Source: Pararhizobium sp. (lineage in GTDB: Bacteria > Pseudomonadota > Alphaproteobacteria > Rhizobiales > Rhizobiaceae). From it: 64,000 nt of DNA. Below are positions 7,660 through 15,145 of the stretch, in pieces. Where the stretch lies: assembly GCA_030655075.1 (NCBI GenBank), contig JAURWE010000024.1, positions 62,001 to 126,000 on the forward strand. Reading direction: 5' to 3'. The position numbers and the translations under genes were made by a program. Position 1 is the stretch's first letter, and each line of letters opens with the position of its first letter. The notes beneath the pieces are model-generated. The model searched no databases and was not told where the DNA came from. It worked only from the letters and a program-made list of their open reading frames with translations.

Positions 7660-8532
7660 ATGAGCGCACCTGGGGCCATCATCGACAAGAAGACACTGAT
7701 CGACTGGCTCGGCGTTGCGCCGTTCATGCTGTTCGCACTGATGTTCCTGATCGTGCCGACGCTCTATCTCGTCACCGGCGCCTTCCTCAATCCGGCCGGC
7801 GAGTTCACCTTCGCCAACATTGCCGGCCTGTTCACCGACAAGATCCTCGCCTCCTACTGGATCAGTATCAAGATCAGCCTCGCCTCGTCGATCGGCGGCG
7901 CGTTCGTCGGATTTTTCCTCGCCTGGGCGATCGTCATGGGCGGCCTACCCTCGTGGATCCGCACCTCGATCATGACCTTTTCCGGGGTCGCCTCCAATTT
8001 CGCCGGCGTGCCGCTGGCCTTCGCCTTCCTGGCGACGCTCGGCCGCACCGGTCTCGTCACCATCCTGCTGCGCGATCTTTTCGGCATCAACCTCTACGGC
8101 ACCGGCTTCAATCTGTTGAGCTTCATCGGCCTGACCATCACCTACATGTATTTCCAGATCCCGCTGATGGTGCTGATCATCGCTCCGGCGCTGGACGGCA
8201 TGAAGAAGGAATGGCGGGAGGCGGCCGAAATTCTCGGCGCCACGACAACGCAGTATTGGACCAAGGTGGCCCTGCCGATTCTGTTCCCGAGCATTCTCGG
8301 TACGACGCTACTTCTGTTCGCAAACGCCTTCGGCGCCATCGCCACGGCCTATTCGCTGACCGGCAGCACGTTCAACATCGTGCCGATCCAGCTTTACGCC
8401 CAGATCCGCGGCGACGTTCTGCACAATCCGAACCTCGGCTACGCCCTGGCACTCGGCATGATCGTCATCACCGGGATCTCCAACCTCATCTATATCTGGC
8501 TCCGCATGCGCGCCGAACGGTGGCAGAAATGA
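7660..8532 (+). CDS. ABC transporter permease, first subunit
   Basis: A 290-residue membrane protein with about six hydrophobic segments. The cytoplasmic coupling loop 'EWREAAEILGATTTQYWTKV' followed by 'ALPILFPSILGTTLLLFANA' is the EAA motif of PotB/PotH-type permeases. The ATG at 7660 is the first start after the upstream hairpin; the ribosome site is weak. Its last bases overlap the next permease start as ATGA, which implies coupled translation and a heterodimeric channel. Confidence 0.88.
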   Translation: MSAPGAIIDKKTLIDWLGVAPFMLFALMFLIVPTLYLVTGAFLNPAGEFTFANIAGLFTDKILASYWISIKISLASSIGGAFVGFFLAWAIVMGGLPSWIRTSIMTFSGVASNFAGVPLAFAFLATLGRTGLVTILLRDLFGINLYGTGFNLLSFIGLTITYMYFQIPLMVLIIAPALDGMKKEWREAAEILGATTTQYWTKVALPILFPSILGTTLLLFANAFGAIATAYSLTGSTFNIVPIQLYAQIRGDVLHNPNLGYALALGMIVITGISNLIYIWLRMRAERWQK

Positions 8533-9317
8533 AGACACAGAAAATCGGCGCCTGGATCGCGGTCCTGTTCGGCGCAAGCTATTTCATCATTCCGCTGATC
8601 GCGACCTTCGAGTTTTCGCTGCGGATGCGGCGCGGTGAATATTCGTTCGATGCCTATCGCTCGGTGTTTTCCGACGGCCAGTTCCGCGAATCCTTCAGCT
8701 ACTCGATCGTCATGGCGCTGCTGACCATCCTCTTCGGCGTCCTGCTGGTCGTGCCCACCGCCTATTGGGTGCGCCTGCGCCTGCCGCAGATGCGCCCGGT
8801 CATCGAATTCATCACCCTGATGCCGCTGGTCATTCCGGCAATCGTCATCGTCTTCGGCTATCTGCGGCTCTACAATTCCTCGTCCTACATCCCGTTCACG
8901 GGCTCGGCGCGCGGCACGGATGCGCTGCTGATGTTCTCCTTCATGACGCTGTCGCTGCCCTATATGTACCGCTCCGTCGATACGGCCATGCGCACCATCG
9001 ATGTCGGAACGCTGACGGAAGCCGCCCAAAGCCTCGGCGCCTCCTGGCCGACGATCATGTTCCGCTGCATCTTTCCGAACGTCATGAGCGGCGTGCTCTC
9101 GGGTGCCTTTATCACCTTCGCCATCGTCATCGGCGAATTCACCATGCCGGCGCTGCTCAACCGCCCGGCCTTCGGACCCTATCTGCAGCTGATCGGTGCC
9201 AACCGCGCCTATGAGCCGCCGGCACTCGCCATCATCGCATTCGCCATCACCTGGTTCAGCATGGGCCTGCTCCAGCTCGTCTCCCGTTTCAGCAAGGCAG
9301 CGCCGGCCCGCGCCTAA
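8529..9317 (+). CDS. ABC transporter permease, second subunit
   Basis: A 262-residue inner-membrane protein beginning MKTQKIGAWIAVLF. The EAA loop 'LTEAAQSLGASWPTIMFRCI' followed by 'FPNVMSGVLSGAFITFAIVI' identifies a PotC/PotI-type permease. Its start overlaps the stop of the first permease as ATGA (8529-8532). It should pair with that subunit and with the ATPase encoded 15 bases downstream. Confidence 0.88.
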   Translation: MKTQKIGAWIAVLFGASYFIIPLIATFEFSLRMRRGEYSFDAYRSVFSDGQFRESFSYSIVMALLTILFGVLLVVPTAYWVRLRLPQMRPVIEFITLMPLVIPAIVIVFGYLRLYNSSSYIPFTGSARGTDALLMFSFMTLSLPYMYRSVDTAMRTIDVGTLTEAAQSLGASWPTIMFRCIFPNVMSGVLSGAFITFAIVIGEFTMPALLNRPAFGPYLQLIGANRAYEPPALAIIAFAITWFSMGLLQLVSRFSKAAPARA

Positions 9318-9332
9318 GGAATTGATCACCAC

Positions 9333-10394
9333 ATGTCCTTTCTAGAACTCAAAGGCATCCAGAAAAGCTTCGGCCCCGTCCAGGTCGTCAAGAACTTCGA
9401 CATGGCGATCGAAAAGGGCGAATTCGTCTCGTTCCTCGGACCGTCGGGCTGCGGCAAGACCACCGTCCTGCGCATGATCGCCGGTTTCGAGACCCCGACC
9501 GGCGGTGCCATCACCGTCGGCGGCAAGGACATGGCGGACCTGAAGCCGAACCAGCGCAAGATCGGCATGGTTTTCCAGGCCTATGCCCTGTTCCCCAACA
9601 TGACCGTGCAGGAGAATGTCGCCTTCGGCCTGAAGATCGCCGGCATGGATGCCGCCGCCGTCGACAAGCGCGTCAAGGAAATGCTGGGTCTGATCAAGCT
9701 CGACCACCTGGCCGACCGCTACCCCTACCAGATGTCCGGCGGCCAGCAGCAGCGTGTGGCGCTTGCCCGCGCGCTGGCGCCGAAACCGCAGGTGCTTCTG
9801 CTCGACGAACCGCTCTCGGCGCTCGACGCCAAGATCCGCGTGTCTTTGCGCGAGGAAATCCGCATGATCCAGCAGCAGCTGGGCATCACCACGGTCTTCG
9901 TCACCCACGATCAGGAAGAGGCGCTGTCGATCTCCGACCGCATCGTCGTCATGAATGCCGGACGCGCCGACCAGATCGGCACGCCCTTCGACATCTACAA
10001 TCGCCCGGCCACCCGCTTCGTCGCGTCCTTCGTCGGCACGCTCAATCTCATCGAGGCCAAGGTCGTCGATCCGGCCGGCAACCGCATCACCATCGGCGAC
10101 CAGGGCATCACGCTGAAAGAGCCGCTCGGCCCGGTCAAGGCTGGGGACACGATCTCGCTCGCCCTCCGCCCGGAAGCAGGCTCGATCGCCGAAGGTGCCA
10201 AGGGCGACACGGCGCTGTCCGGCGAGGTCGTCTCCAGCAACTTCCTCGGCTCGGTCATCCGCACCCGCATGCGCGTCGGCGATGCCATCATCTCCTTCGA
10301 CATGTTCAACAGCCCCGGCCTGTCGCCACCGGCCGTAGGCGAGACCGTCACTCTGCGCTTTACCGCCAGCGATCTGCTCATCATCAGGGAGTAG
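9333..10394 (+). CDS. ABC transporter ATPase (PotA-like)
   Basis: A 353-residue ATPase with intact motifs: Walker A 'GPSGCGKTT' near residue 36, Q-loop 'MVFQAYALFP', signature 'MSGGQQQR', Walker B 'VLLLDEPLSALD', and switch His in 'VTHDQEEAL'. The C-terminal third (from about residue 235) is a TOBE regulatory domain ('LALRPEAGSIAEGA'). An AAGGA ribosome site precedes the ATG. It completes the PotABCD-type operon and is followed by a good intrinsic terminator. Confidence 0.92.
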   Translation: MSFLELKGIQKSFGPVQVVKNFDMAIEKGEFVSFLGPSGCGKTTVLRMIAGFETPTGGAITVGGKDMADLKPNQRKIGMVFQAYALFPNMTVQENVAFGLKIAGMDAAAVDKRVKEMLGLIKLDHLADRYPYQMSGGQQQRVALARALAPKPQVLLLDEPLSALDAKIRVSLREEIRMIQQQLGITTVFVTHDQEEALSISDRIVVMNAGRADQIGTPFDIYNRPATRFVASFVGTLNLIEAKVVDPAGNRITIGDQGITLKEPLGPVKAGDTISLALRPEAGSIAEGAKGDTALSGEVVSSNFLGSVIRTRMRVGDAIISFDMFNSPGLSPPAVGETVTLRFTASDLLIIRE

Positions 10395-10422
10395 GTTTCG
10401 TTCCCGCAAAAATATGTTTCAG

Positions 10423-10458
10423 GCGGCAGGTTTTGTGAAAAAATCTGTCGCCTTTTTC
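10423..10458 (+). terminator. Intrinsic terminator of the PotABCD-type operon
   Basis: GGCGGCAG (10423-10430) pairs with CTGTCGCC (10446-10453) through one G-U pair, the loop is A/T-rich, and TTTTT follows at 10454-10458. It lies 29 bases after the ATPase stop and insulates the operon from the riboflavin-responsive leader. Confidence 0.8.
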
Positions 10459-10518
10459 ATCTCCGGCGTCGTTGCCTGCGTTTGACCCACCCGGCCCGGC
10501 CATTATAATCCAAGATGT

Positions 10519-10702
10519 TACGTTCTCAGGGCGGGGTGAAACTCCCCACCGGCGGTAGCGGCCCGACAGGCCGGAGCCCGCGAGCGCTTTTCACAGATGT
10601 GAGAAGGTCAGCAGATCCGGTCGAACTCCGGAGCCGACGGTTGAGAGATTTGTGCGTGGTTTCGCACAAATCTCCGAAAGTCCGGATGGAAGAGAGCACA
10701 CA
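10519..10702 (+). promoter_or_regulatory. FMN riboswitch (RFN element) upstream of ribH2
   Basis: The segment holds the conserved blocks of the FMN aptamer in order: CAGGGCGGGGTGAAACTCCC then ACCGGCGGTAG near 10527-10559, GATCCGGTCGAACTCCGG near 10615-10632, CCGACGGT, and AAGTCCGGATGGAAGAGAGC near 10678-10697. The variable arm is a perfect 12-base stem GAGATTTGTGCG/CGCACAAATCTC with a 6-base loop. FMN binding normally shuts off downstream riboflavin genes; with only about 65 bases between the aptamer and the ribH2 start and no clear terminator, control is probably at translation initiation. Confidence 0.93.
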
Positions 10703-10766
10703 GCCGCAAGCGCCCTTCGCCAGAAGGGTCTGCGCCTGTGCGTTCGCCCAAGGGGATCATTGAAAA

Positions 10767-11267
10767 ATGGCAACCTTGAAAGGCCAGACTATTATGACCA
10801 TCATGTCCCATCCCACCCAGAAAATCGCCGTCATCCGTGCCCGCTGGCACTCCGATATCGTCGACCAGTGCGTCAACGCCTTTACCGATCAATGGGCCAT
10901 GCTCGGCGGCGACCGCTCGGACGTCGAAATCTTCGACGTGCCCGGCGCGCTGGAAATCCCGCTGCACGCCCAGACGCTCGCCAGGACGGGCCGCTTCTCG
11001 GCCATCCTCGGCACCGCTTTCGTCGTCGACGGCGGCATCTACCGGCATGATTTCGTCGCCGGCACGGTTCTCGACGCCCTGATGCGCGTCCAGCTCGACA
11101 CCGGTGTGCCCGCCCTGTCGGCCGTGCTCACCCCGCACCACTTCCAGGAATCGGCACCCCACATCGCCTTCTTTAGGGATCATTTCGTCCACAAGGGCAC
11201 CGAGGCGGCCAACGCCTGCGCGCAGATCCTGCAGGCCCGCGCCGGGCTGGTGCTGGCGGCGGCTTAA
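10767..11267 (+). CDS. ribH2: 6,7-dimethyl-8-ribityllumazine synthase, type II
   Basis: A 166-residue lumazine synthase, the penultimate enzyme of riboflavin synthesis, joining the pyrimidine amine with 3,4-dihydroxy-2-butanone 4-phosphate. 'IARARWHSDIVDQC'-like opening (here 'VIRARWHSDIVDQC'), 'FDVPGALEIPLHAQTLA', 'GTAFVVDGGIYRHDFVA' and 'VLTPHHFQES' match the RibH2 branch known from Brucella and Mesorhizobium, which forms decamers. It stands alone behind an FMN riboswitch, as in those relatives. The ATG at 10767 has AAGGGG at a 10-base spacing; ATGs at 10794 and 10803 are possible and would give a shorter leader. Confidence 0.92.
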   Translation: MATLKGQTIMTIMSHPTQKIAVIRARWHSDIVDQCVNAFTDQWAMLGGDRSDVEIFDVPGALEIPLHAQTLARTGRFSAILGTAFVVDGGIYRHDFVAGTVLDALMRVQLDTGVPALSAVLTPHHFQESAPHIAFFRDHFVHKGTEAANACAQILQARAGLVLAAA

Positions 11268-11274
11268 AAGCAGA

Positions 11275-11316
11275 ACAGATGTGTCCGAGACCCCCTTGAC
11301 TCTCGGACACATCTGT
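11275..11316. promoter_or_regulatory. 16-base perfect inverted repeat before hicAB
   Basis: ACAGATGTGTCCGAGA (11275-11290) and TCTCGGACACATCTGT (11301-11316) are perfect complements around a 10-base loop; a third partial copy, TGTCCGAGAC, starts at 11315. The loop end and right arm hold TTGACT (11296-11301), a fair -35 element. The repeat lies 33 bases upstream of hicA, between ribH2 and the toxin gene, so it is most simply the HicB autoregulatory operator. It could also fold as a terminator for ribH2, though no T tract follows. Confidence 0.6.
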
Positions 11317-11348
11317 CCGAGACTATTGGCGTCACCAAGGAGATCAAC

Positions 11349-11543
11349 ATGGACAAGCGCGATCGCTTTATCCGGGATCTTCGGGACGAAGCCAAGAGGA
11401 AGGGACTTGCCTTTCGGTTGGAAAAGGCAAGAGGAAAAGGAGGGCATGCTCTTCTTTGGATGGGTGAACGTTTCACCACTCTCCCCAGTCGGGAAATCGA
11501 TCCGAAGACTGCCGCAAAAATCCGAAAGGCGTTGGGGCTCTGA
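11349..11543 (+). CDS. hicA: HicA-type mRNA interferase toxin
   Basis: A 64-residue basic protein with the short dsRBD-like HicA fold. The segment 'GKGGHALLWMGERFTTLPSR' contains the active-site His of HicA (usually G-S/K-G-H) followed by the final strand, and the C-terminus 'DPKTAAKIRKALGL' matches the family. An AAGGAG ribosome site lies upstream. The partner gene follows after 53 bases. HicA toxins cleave mRNA independently of ribosomes. Confidence 0.88.
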   Translation: MDKRDRFIRDLRDEAKRKGLAFRLEKARGKGGHALLWMGERFTTLPSREIDPKTAAKIRKALGL

Positions 11544-11596
11544 GCCCCAGCTCATGACGGCGATTGTGCATGTTCGCATACAGTAGGAGTACTGCA

Positions 11597-12016
11597 ATGT
11601 TTGATTATCCGGTCACGCTGGAAGCGGGGGAGGCCCCCGGCATCATCGTGGCCAGTTTCGCCGACATCCCCGAGGCGATCACCGAGGGGGATGGCGAAGG
11701 CCACGCGCGCGAGCAGGCGGGCGAGGCTCTCGGCCTTGTGCTTCTCGCCTACCTCCGCGCGAACAGGCAACTGCCTGCGGCAAGCAAGGGGAACGATCTC
11801 GTCTCCCCGCCCATCGAGATGACGGCAAAGCTTGCGCTCATCTCGACCTTCAATGATTCCGGCCTGAGCCGGTCGGAATTGGCCCGCAGGCTCGGCAAGG
11901 ATGAAAAGCAAGTTCGCCGCCTGCTTGATCCGATGCACGGAACCGATCTGGCATCGCTGGAAACGGCTCTCGCCTCGATGGGCAAGAAGCTTGTTCTCAG
12001 TCTTGAAGCCGCCTGA
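11597..12016 (+). CDS. hicB: HicB-type antitoxin with C-terminal helix-turn-helix
   Basis: A 139-residue protein. Residues 1-60 have the partially degraded RNase H fold of HicB ('YPVTLEAGEAPGIIVASFAD', 'TEGDGEGHAREQAGEALG'); residues about 80-120 carry a helix-turn-helix ('LSRSELARRLGKDEKQVRRL') that should bind the operator upstream of hicA. The ATG at 11597 has a TAGGAGT ribosome site; an in-frame start at 11564 has none. It converges on the erythritol cluster, separated by a strong GC hairpin. Confidence 0.9.
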   Translation: MFDYPVTLEAGEAPGIIVASFADIPEAITEGDGEGHAREQAGEALGLVLLAYLRANRQLPAASKGNDLVSPPIEMTAKLALISTFNDSGLSRSELARRLGKDEKQVRRLLDPMHGTDLASLETALASMGKKLVLSLEAA

Positions 12017-12022
12017 TCCTTG

Positions 12023-12044
12023 GGGCGCACCGCTGGGTGCGCCC
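12023..12044. terminator. Bidirectional GC-rich hairpin between hicB and rpiB
   Basis: GGGCGCACC (12023-12031), loop GCTG, GGTGCGCCC (12036-12044): a perfect 9-base stem in the 45-base gap between two converging genes. No long T tract on either side, but the position suits a shared terminator. Confidence 0.65.
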
Positions 12045-12061
12045 TCCTCATCAGAAAGATG

Positions 12062-12499
12062 TCACTTCCCCGCATCCAGCTTGTCGATCGCATCGACATT
12101 GCCGGCAGACGAGCCGTTCGGATCGAACTCCGAGTCCAGCCACTTGTCGACGATGGCCTTTGCCAGTTCCGGGCCGATGACACGGGCGCCCATGGTTATG
12201 ATCTGGGCGTTGTTCGACTTGGCGGCGCGTTCGGCCGAATAGGTGTCATGGGTGAGCGCGGCGCGGATGCCCGGCACCTTGTTGGCCGAAATGCAGACGC
12301 CGATGCCGGTGCCGCAGATCAGGATGCCGCGCTCGTTTTCGCCGTCGACGATGGTCTGGGCAAGCTTGGCCGAGAGATCGGCGTAAAAGCCCGACTGGCT
12401 GAGATTGCTGACGGTCAGGTCCTCGCGAGTGGCCAGATGCGCCTCGATAATGTCGAGAAGCTGTTTGCCGGCACTGTCTGCTCCGATGGCGATATTCAT
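12062..12499 (-). CDS. rpiB: RpiB-type isomerase, probable D-erythrulose 4-phosphate isomerase
   Basis: A 145-residue RpiB/LacAB protein: 'MNIAIGADSAGKQLLD' at the N-terminus, 'GILICGTGIGVCISANKVPG' with the active-site Cys, and 'SNNAQIITMGARVIGPELA'. In Brucella the homologue (EryI/DerI) converts D-erythrulose 4-phosphate into D-erythrose 4-phosphate, the last step of erythritol catabolism. Here it is the final gene of the minus-strand cluster, 44 bases after tpiA2, with an AAAGGA ribosome site. Being next to TpiA2, EryR and EryC makes the erythritol role more likely than housekeeping ribose-5-phosphate isomerisation. Confidence 0.88.
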   Translation of the reverse strand: MNIAIGADSAGKQLLDIIEAHLATREDLTVSNLSQSGFYADLSAKLAQTIVDGENERGILICGTGIGVCISANKVPGIRAALTHDTYSAERAAKSNNAQIITMGARVIGPELAKAIVDKWLDSEFDPNGSSAGNVDAIDKLDAGK

Positions 12500-12543
12500 T
12501 CGGTAATTCCTTTCGTGAGATGAATCATTTTGTCAGCGACCGG

Positions 12544-13314
12544 TCAGATCGCCTTGGAAACACGGTTCAAAATGTCGAGATAACCATCCGGCGCCCAAGC
12601 CGAGCGGCCGATGAACAGGCCGTCGATATGCGGGCACTGGATGAGTTCGGCGCAATTGTCGGGGTTGACGCTTCCGCCGTAGAGCACCGGCACCGCGACG
12701 CCGAGCACCGCCTTGGCGGTGGCGGCGATCTTTGCCTGCCGGTCGTCGGCATAGTCTGATGTGGCCGGAATGCCGTTGACGCCAATCGCCCAGACCGGCT
12801 CGTAGGCCAGCAGGATCGGCCTTTGCTTCTCGTCGCCCTGAAGCAGCGACAGCGCACCTTCGACCTGACGTTTCAGCACGGCATCCGCCTCGCCCGCCTG
12901 GCGCTCGGCCAGCGTCTCACCAATGCAGATCAGCGGCGTCAGGCCATGGCGCACGGCGGCCGCCGTCTTCAGGCCGACGGTCCGGTCGGTCTCGCCGAAG
13001 TGTTCGCGCCGCTCCGAATGACCAAGCTCGACCAGGTCCAGATGGCAGTCGGTCAGCATCACAGGCGAGACTTCCCCGGTCCAGGCACCGGCATCGTCCC
13101 AGTGCATGTTCTGCGCGCCGACCTTGACGCTGGTCTCCTTCAACGCGGATTTGACCTCGCGCACCGCCGTGAACGGCGGAATGATGAAACGCTGCACTCT
13201 GGCGTCTCGGTCCGCATCGGTTTCCACCAACCGGCCGGCAAAGGCCAGCGCGTCGGCCAGCACCTTGTTCATCTTGAAGCTCGTTCCGACCCAAAGCCCG
13301 CCCTTGCTCATCAT
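12544..13314 (-). CDS. tpiA2: TIM-like isomerase TpiA2/EryH, probable L-erythrulose 1-phosphate isomerase
   Basis: A 256-residue triosephosphate-isomerase homologue. The catalytic His (residue 99 in 'ELGHSERR') and Glu (172 in 'AYEPVWAIG') and active-site Lys (14) are present. The Asn that precedes that Lys in ordinary TIM ('NWKMN') is Ser here ('TSFKMN'), and the loop-6 segment reads 'AIGVNGIPATS' instead of AIGTGKTAT. These changes fit the four-carbon branch, whose Brucella member interconverts L-erythrulose 1-phosphate and D-erythrulose 4-phosphate. The start overlaps the stop of eryR; a second ATG one codon later (13311) sits better spaced from GGGGAGG. Confidence 0.87.
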   Translation of the reverse strand: MMSKGGLWVGTSFKMNKVLADALAFAGRLVETDADRDARVQRFIIPPFTAVREVKSALKETSVKVGAQNMHWDDAGAWTGEVSPVMLTDCHLDLVELGHSERREHFGETDRTVGLKTAAAVRHGLTPLICIGETLAERQAGEADAVLKRQVEGALSLLQGDEKQRPILLAYEPVWAIGVNGIPATSDYADDRQAKIAATAKAVLGVAVPVLYGGSVNPDNCAELIQCPHIDGLFIGRSAWAPDGYLDILNRVSKAI

Positions 13315-14093
13315 GCCTCCCCTGCCATTTCCGTTTTTATTACTGTCAGTTTGATGCCGGCTTCGCGCAGCGGTGCGGCATGTGCCTCGTCCAGTTCATC
13401 GCCGGTTAGCACGCCATCAAAGCCGTCGAGGCCGGTGAGGAAATGCAGCGCCGATTTGCCGAATTTTTCATGATCGGCCAGCAGATATTTTCGCGCCGCC
13501 GATGCCATCATCTGGCGCTTGGTCTGAACCACTTCCTGGTCCTGATGAAAGGCCGAGCCGCCCTGAATGGCCGAGCTTGACAGAAAGGCGATGTCGGCGC
13601 GCAGCGAGCGCAGCGCCTCTTCCGTGACGATGCCGAAGAAGCCGTTGAATTTCTTGCTGTACTGGCCGCCAAGCGCGATGACGTTGATGCCCGGCGCACC
13701 GCTTAGCAGGTTGATGACGCCGAGATTGTTGGTAATGACCGTCAGCGGCCGTATATCCCTGAGGAAAGCGGCAATGCCGCCCGCCGTCGATCCATCGTCG
13801 ATGATGATGATCTGACCCGGCTCCACCAGCGAGGCGGCATGTTCGGCCAAGCGCCGCTTTTCCGACGCCGCAGTCTTCTCGCGGTAGCGGAAATCACTCT
13901 CGAATTGCGGGCTCGACTGGATAGAGGCGCCGCCGTGAACCTTGCGCAGCAGGCCCGACTGCTCAAGATCGTCGAGATCCCGGTGCACCGTCATCTTGCT
14001 GACGCTGAAGCGCGCCGCCATCTCCTCGACGGAAGCAGTGCCGCTTTCCATCAGGAGATCCATGATCTGCTGCCGCCGATCGTCAGGTTTCAT
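13311..14093 (-). CDS. eryR: DeoR-family regulator (EryR-like)
   Basis: A 260-residue DeoR regulator: N-terminal winged helix ('RRQQIMDLLMESGTASVEEM', 'FSVSKMTVHRDLDDLEQSGL', 'LRKVHGGAS') followed by the DeoR C-terminal sugar-phosphate sensor ('IIIIDDGSTAGGIAAFL', 'TVITNNLGVINLL', 'YLLADHEKFGK'). The ATG at 14093 follows GGATGAG; an ATG four codons upstream (14105) has no ribosome site. The gene overlaps tpiA2 by four bases, and the order eryR-tpiA2-rpiB is that known from Brucella and rhizobial erythritol loci. It probably responds to a tetrulose phosphate and controls this three-gene unit. Confidence 0.87.
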   Translation of the reverse strand: MKPDDRRQQIMDLLMESGTASVEEMAARFSVSKMTVHRDLDDLEQSGLLRKVHGGASIQSSPQFESDFRYREKTAASEKRRLAEHAASLVEPGQIIIIDDGSTAGGIAAFLRDIRPLTVITNNLGVINLLSGAPGINVIALGGQYSKKFNGFFGIVTEEALRSLRADIAFLSSSAIQGGSAFHQDQEVVQTKRQMMASAARKYLLADHEKFGKSALHFLTGLDGFDGVLTGDELDEAHAAPLREAGIKLTVIKTEMAGEA

Positions 14094-14209
14094 GATCTCA
14101 TCCAAAGGGTGGATTGACGAAGGCTCTTCCTGCGTCGATTGCGTTAAATAACAGAAATATGTGATCTTTCAACTTGAAAAATGTTACTTTGTGATTTTAT
14201 CGCGTGATT
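14094..14209 (-). promoter_or_regulatory. A+T-rich promoter region of eryR with direct repeats
   Basis: The gap between eryC and eryR is much richer in A+T than its surroundings. GTGATTTTATCGC (14191-14203) and GTGATTTTAGCGA (14204-14216) are adjacent direct repeats matching at 11 of 13 positions; the second runs into the eryC stop. A shorter GTGATC follows at 14161. Tandem repeats of this size are usual for DeoR operators. The presence of a gap here, in contrast to the tight spacing before it, suggests that eryR-tpiA2-rpiB has its own promoter. Confidence 0.4.
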
Positions 14210-15133
14210 TTAGCGATTAAAACCGGTATCGGTATGCGGCTCCCAGAACGCCACCGACTCGCGGATCATGTCGACCACCAGATGATCGGTCGGCTCGCGC
14301 TCGCGGAACGACAGTTCGAGGCAGATTTCATTGTCGGTGCCGCCGCCGCGCCGGATCGTTTCCAGCAGCTTCTCCGGCGTGATGCGGCCATCCTTGTTGT
14401 GGGCGGCGATGAACGGCCAATGGCCGCCCTTGTTCATCGAGGATTGTTTGATATGGATGATCGGCGATTCCCTGGGGAAGGTCTCGGCCCAGGCATAGGG
14501 ATCGATGTCGACAGGATTGCTCGACGTGACGTCGCCATGGTCGATATCGACCATCATCAAAAGCGGGATCGCCAGGTCGGAGGCCTGCAGCCGGTCGTGC
14601 AATTCCCGGCAGGCTGCAATCGTGTGTCCGAATTCGCGGCCGACCGACATCGGCTCCCAGAACAGATAGGTGAGCCCGGCCGCCTTGGCGTGTTCGGCCA
14701 CCTCCCGCCAGCAGTCGATGGCGATGTCAATCAGCGCTTCCCGCCGCACCGGATCGTTAAAGTCCTTCTGGGTGAAGATCGCGAACTGCGTGCCGAGGCC
14801 GGACGCACCGAGATCGCCGGAAATGTCGCCGAACGTCTTGAACCAGTCGGTGTAATAGCGCCGCACATCCGCATCCGGATGGCCAAAATGGTTGAGACGG
14901 CCATAGGGGCCGGTCATGCCGGACGTCACCTTGACGCCGGTGCGTCCGAGCGCCTTCTGGAACTGCCGCACATGTTTGGCGATCGTCGCCGCCGGCCATG
15001 ATGGGTTGATGAACTCATGCGTCAACTGCACATAGCCGATGCGGATTTTTTCGGCGATCGTGTCGATCAGATCGTCGGCCTCGGCAAAGCGGTTGACCAG
15101 TGGATTGGTGTTCAGGGACAGTGTGAAAGCCAC
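14210..15133 (-). CDS. eryC: EryC-like D-erythrulose 1-phosphate 3-epimerase
   Basis: A 307-residue TIM-barrel protein of the sugar phosphate isomerase/epimerase (AP endonuclease 2-like) family. Metal-site residues are seen in 'LFWEPMSVGREFGHT' (Glu), 'MMVDIDHGDVTSSNP' (Asp, His), 'SPIIHIKQSSMNKGGHW' and 'NEICLELSFREREP' (Glu). The strings 'QLTHEFINPSWPA' and 'GPYGRLNHFGHPDADVRRYY' agree with what I know of Brucella EryC. That enzyme epimerises D-erythrulose 1-phosphate to L-erythrulose 1-phosphate. It lies 12 bases after the HAD gene in the long minus-strand operon. Confidence 0.85.
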   Translation of the reverse strand: MAFTLSLNTNPLVNRFAEADDLIDTIAEKIRIGYVQLTHEFINPSWPAATIAKHVRQFQKALGRTGVKVTSGMTGPYGRLNHFGHPDADVRRYYTDWFKTFGDISGDLGASGLGTQFAIFTQKDFNDPVRREALIDIAIDCWREVAEHAKAAGLTYLFWEPMSVGREFGHTIAACRELHDRLQASDLAIPLLMMVDIDHGDVTSSNPVDIDPYAWAETFPRESPIIHIKQSSMNKGGHWPFIAAHNKDGRITPEKLLETIRRGGGTDNEICLELSFREREPTDHLVVDMIRESVAFWEPHTDTGFNR

Positions 15134-15145
15134 GGATCGGTCCTT

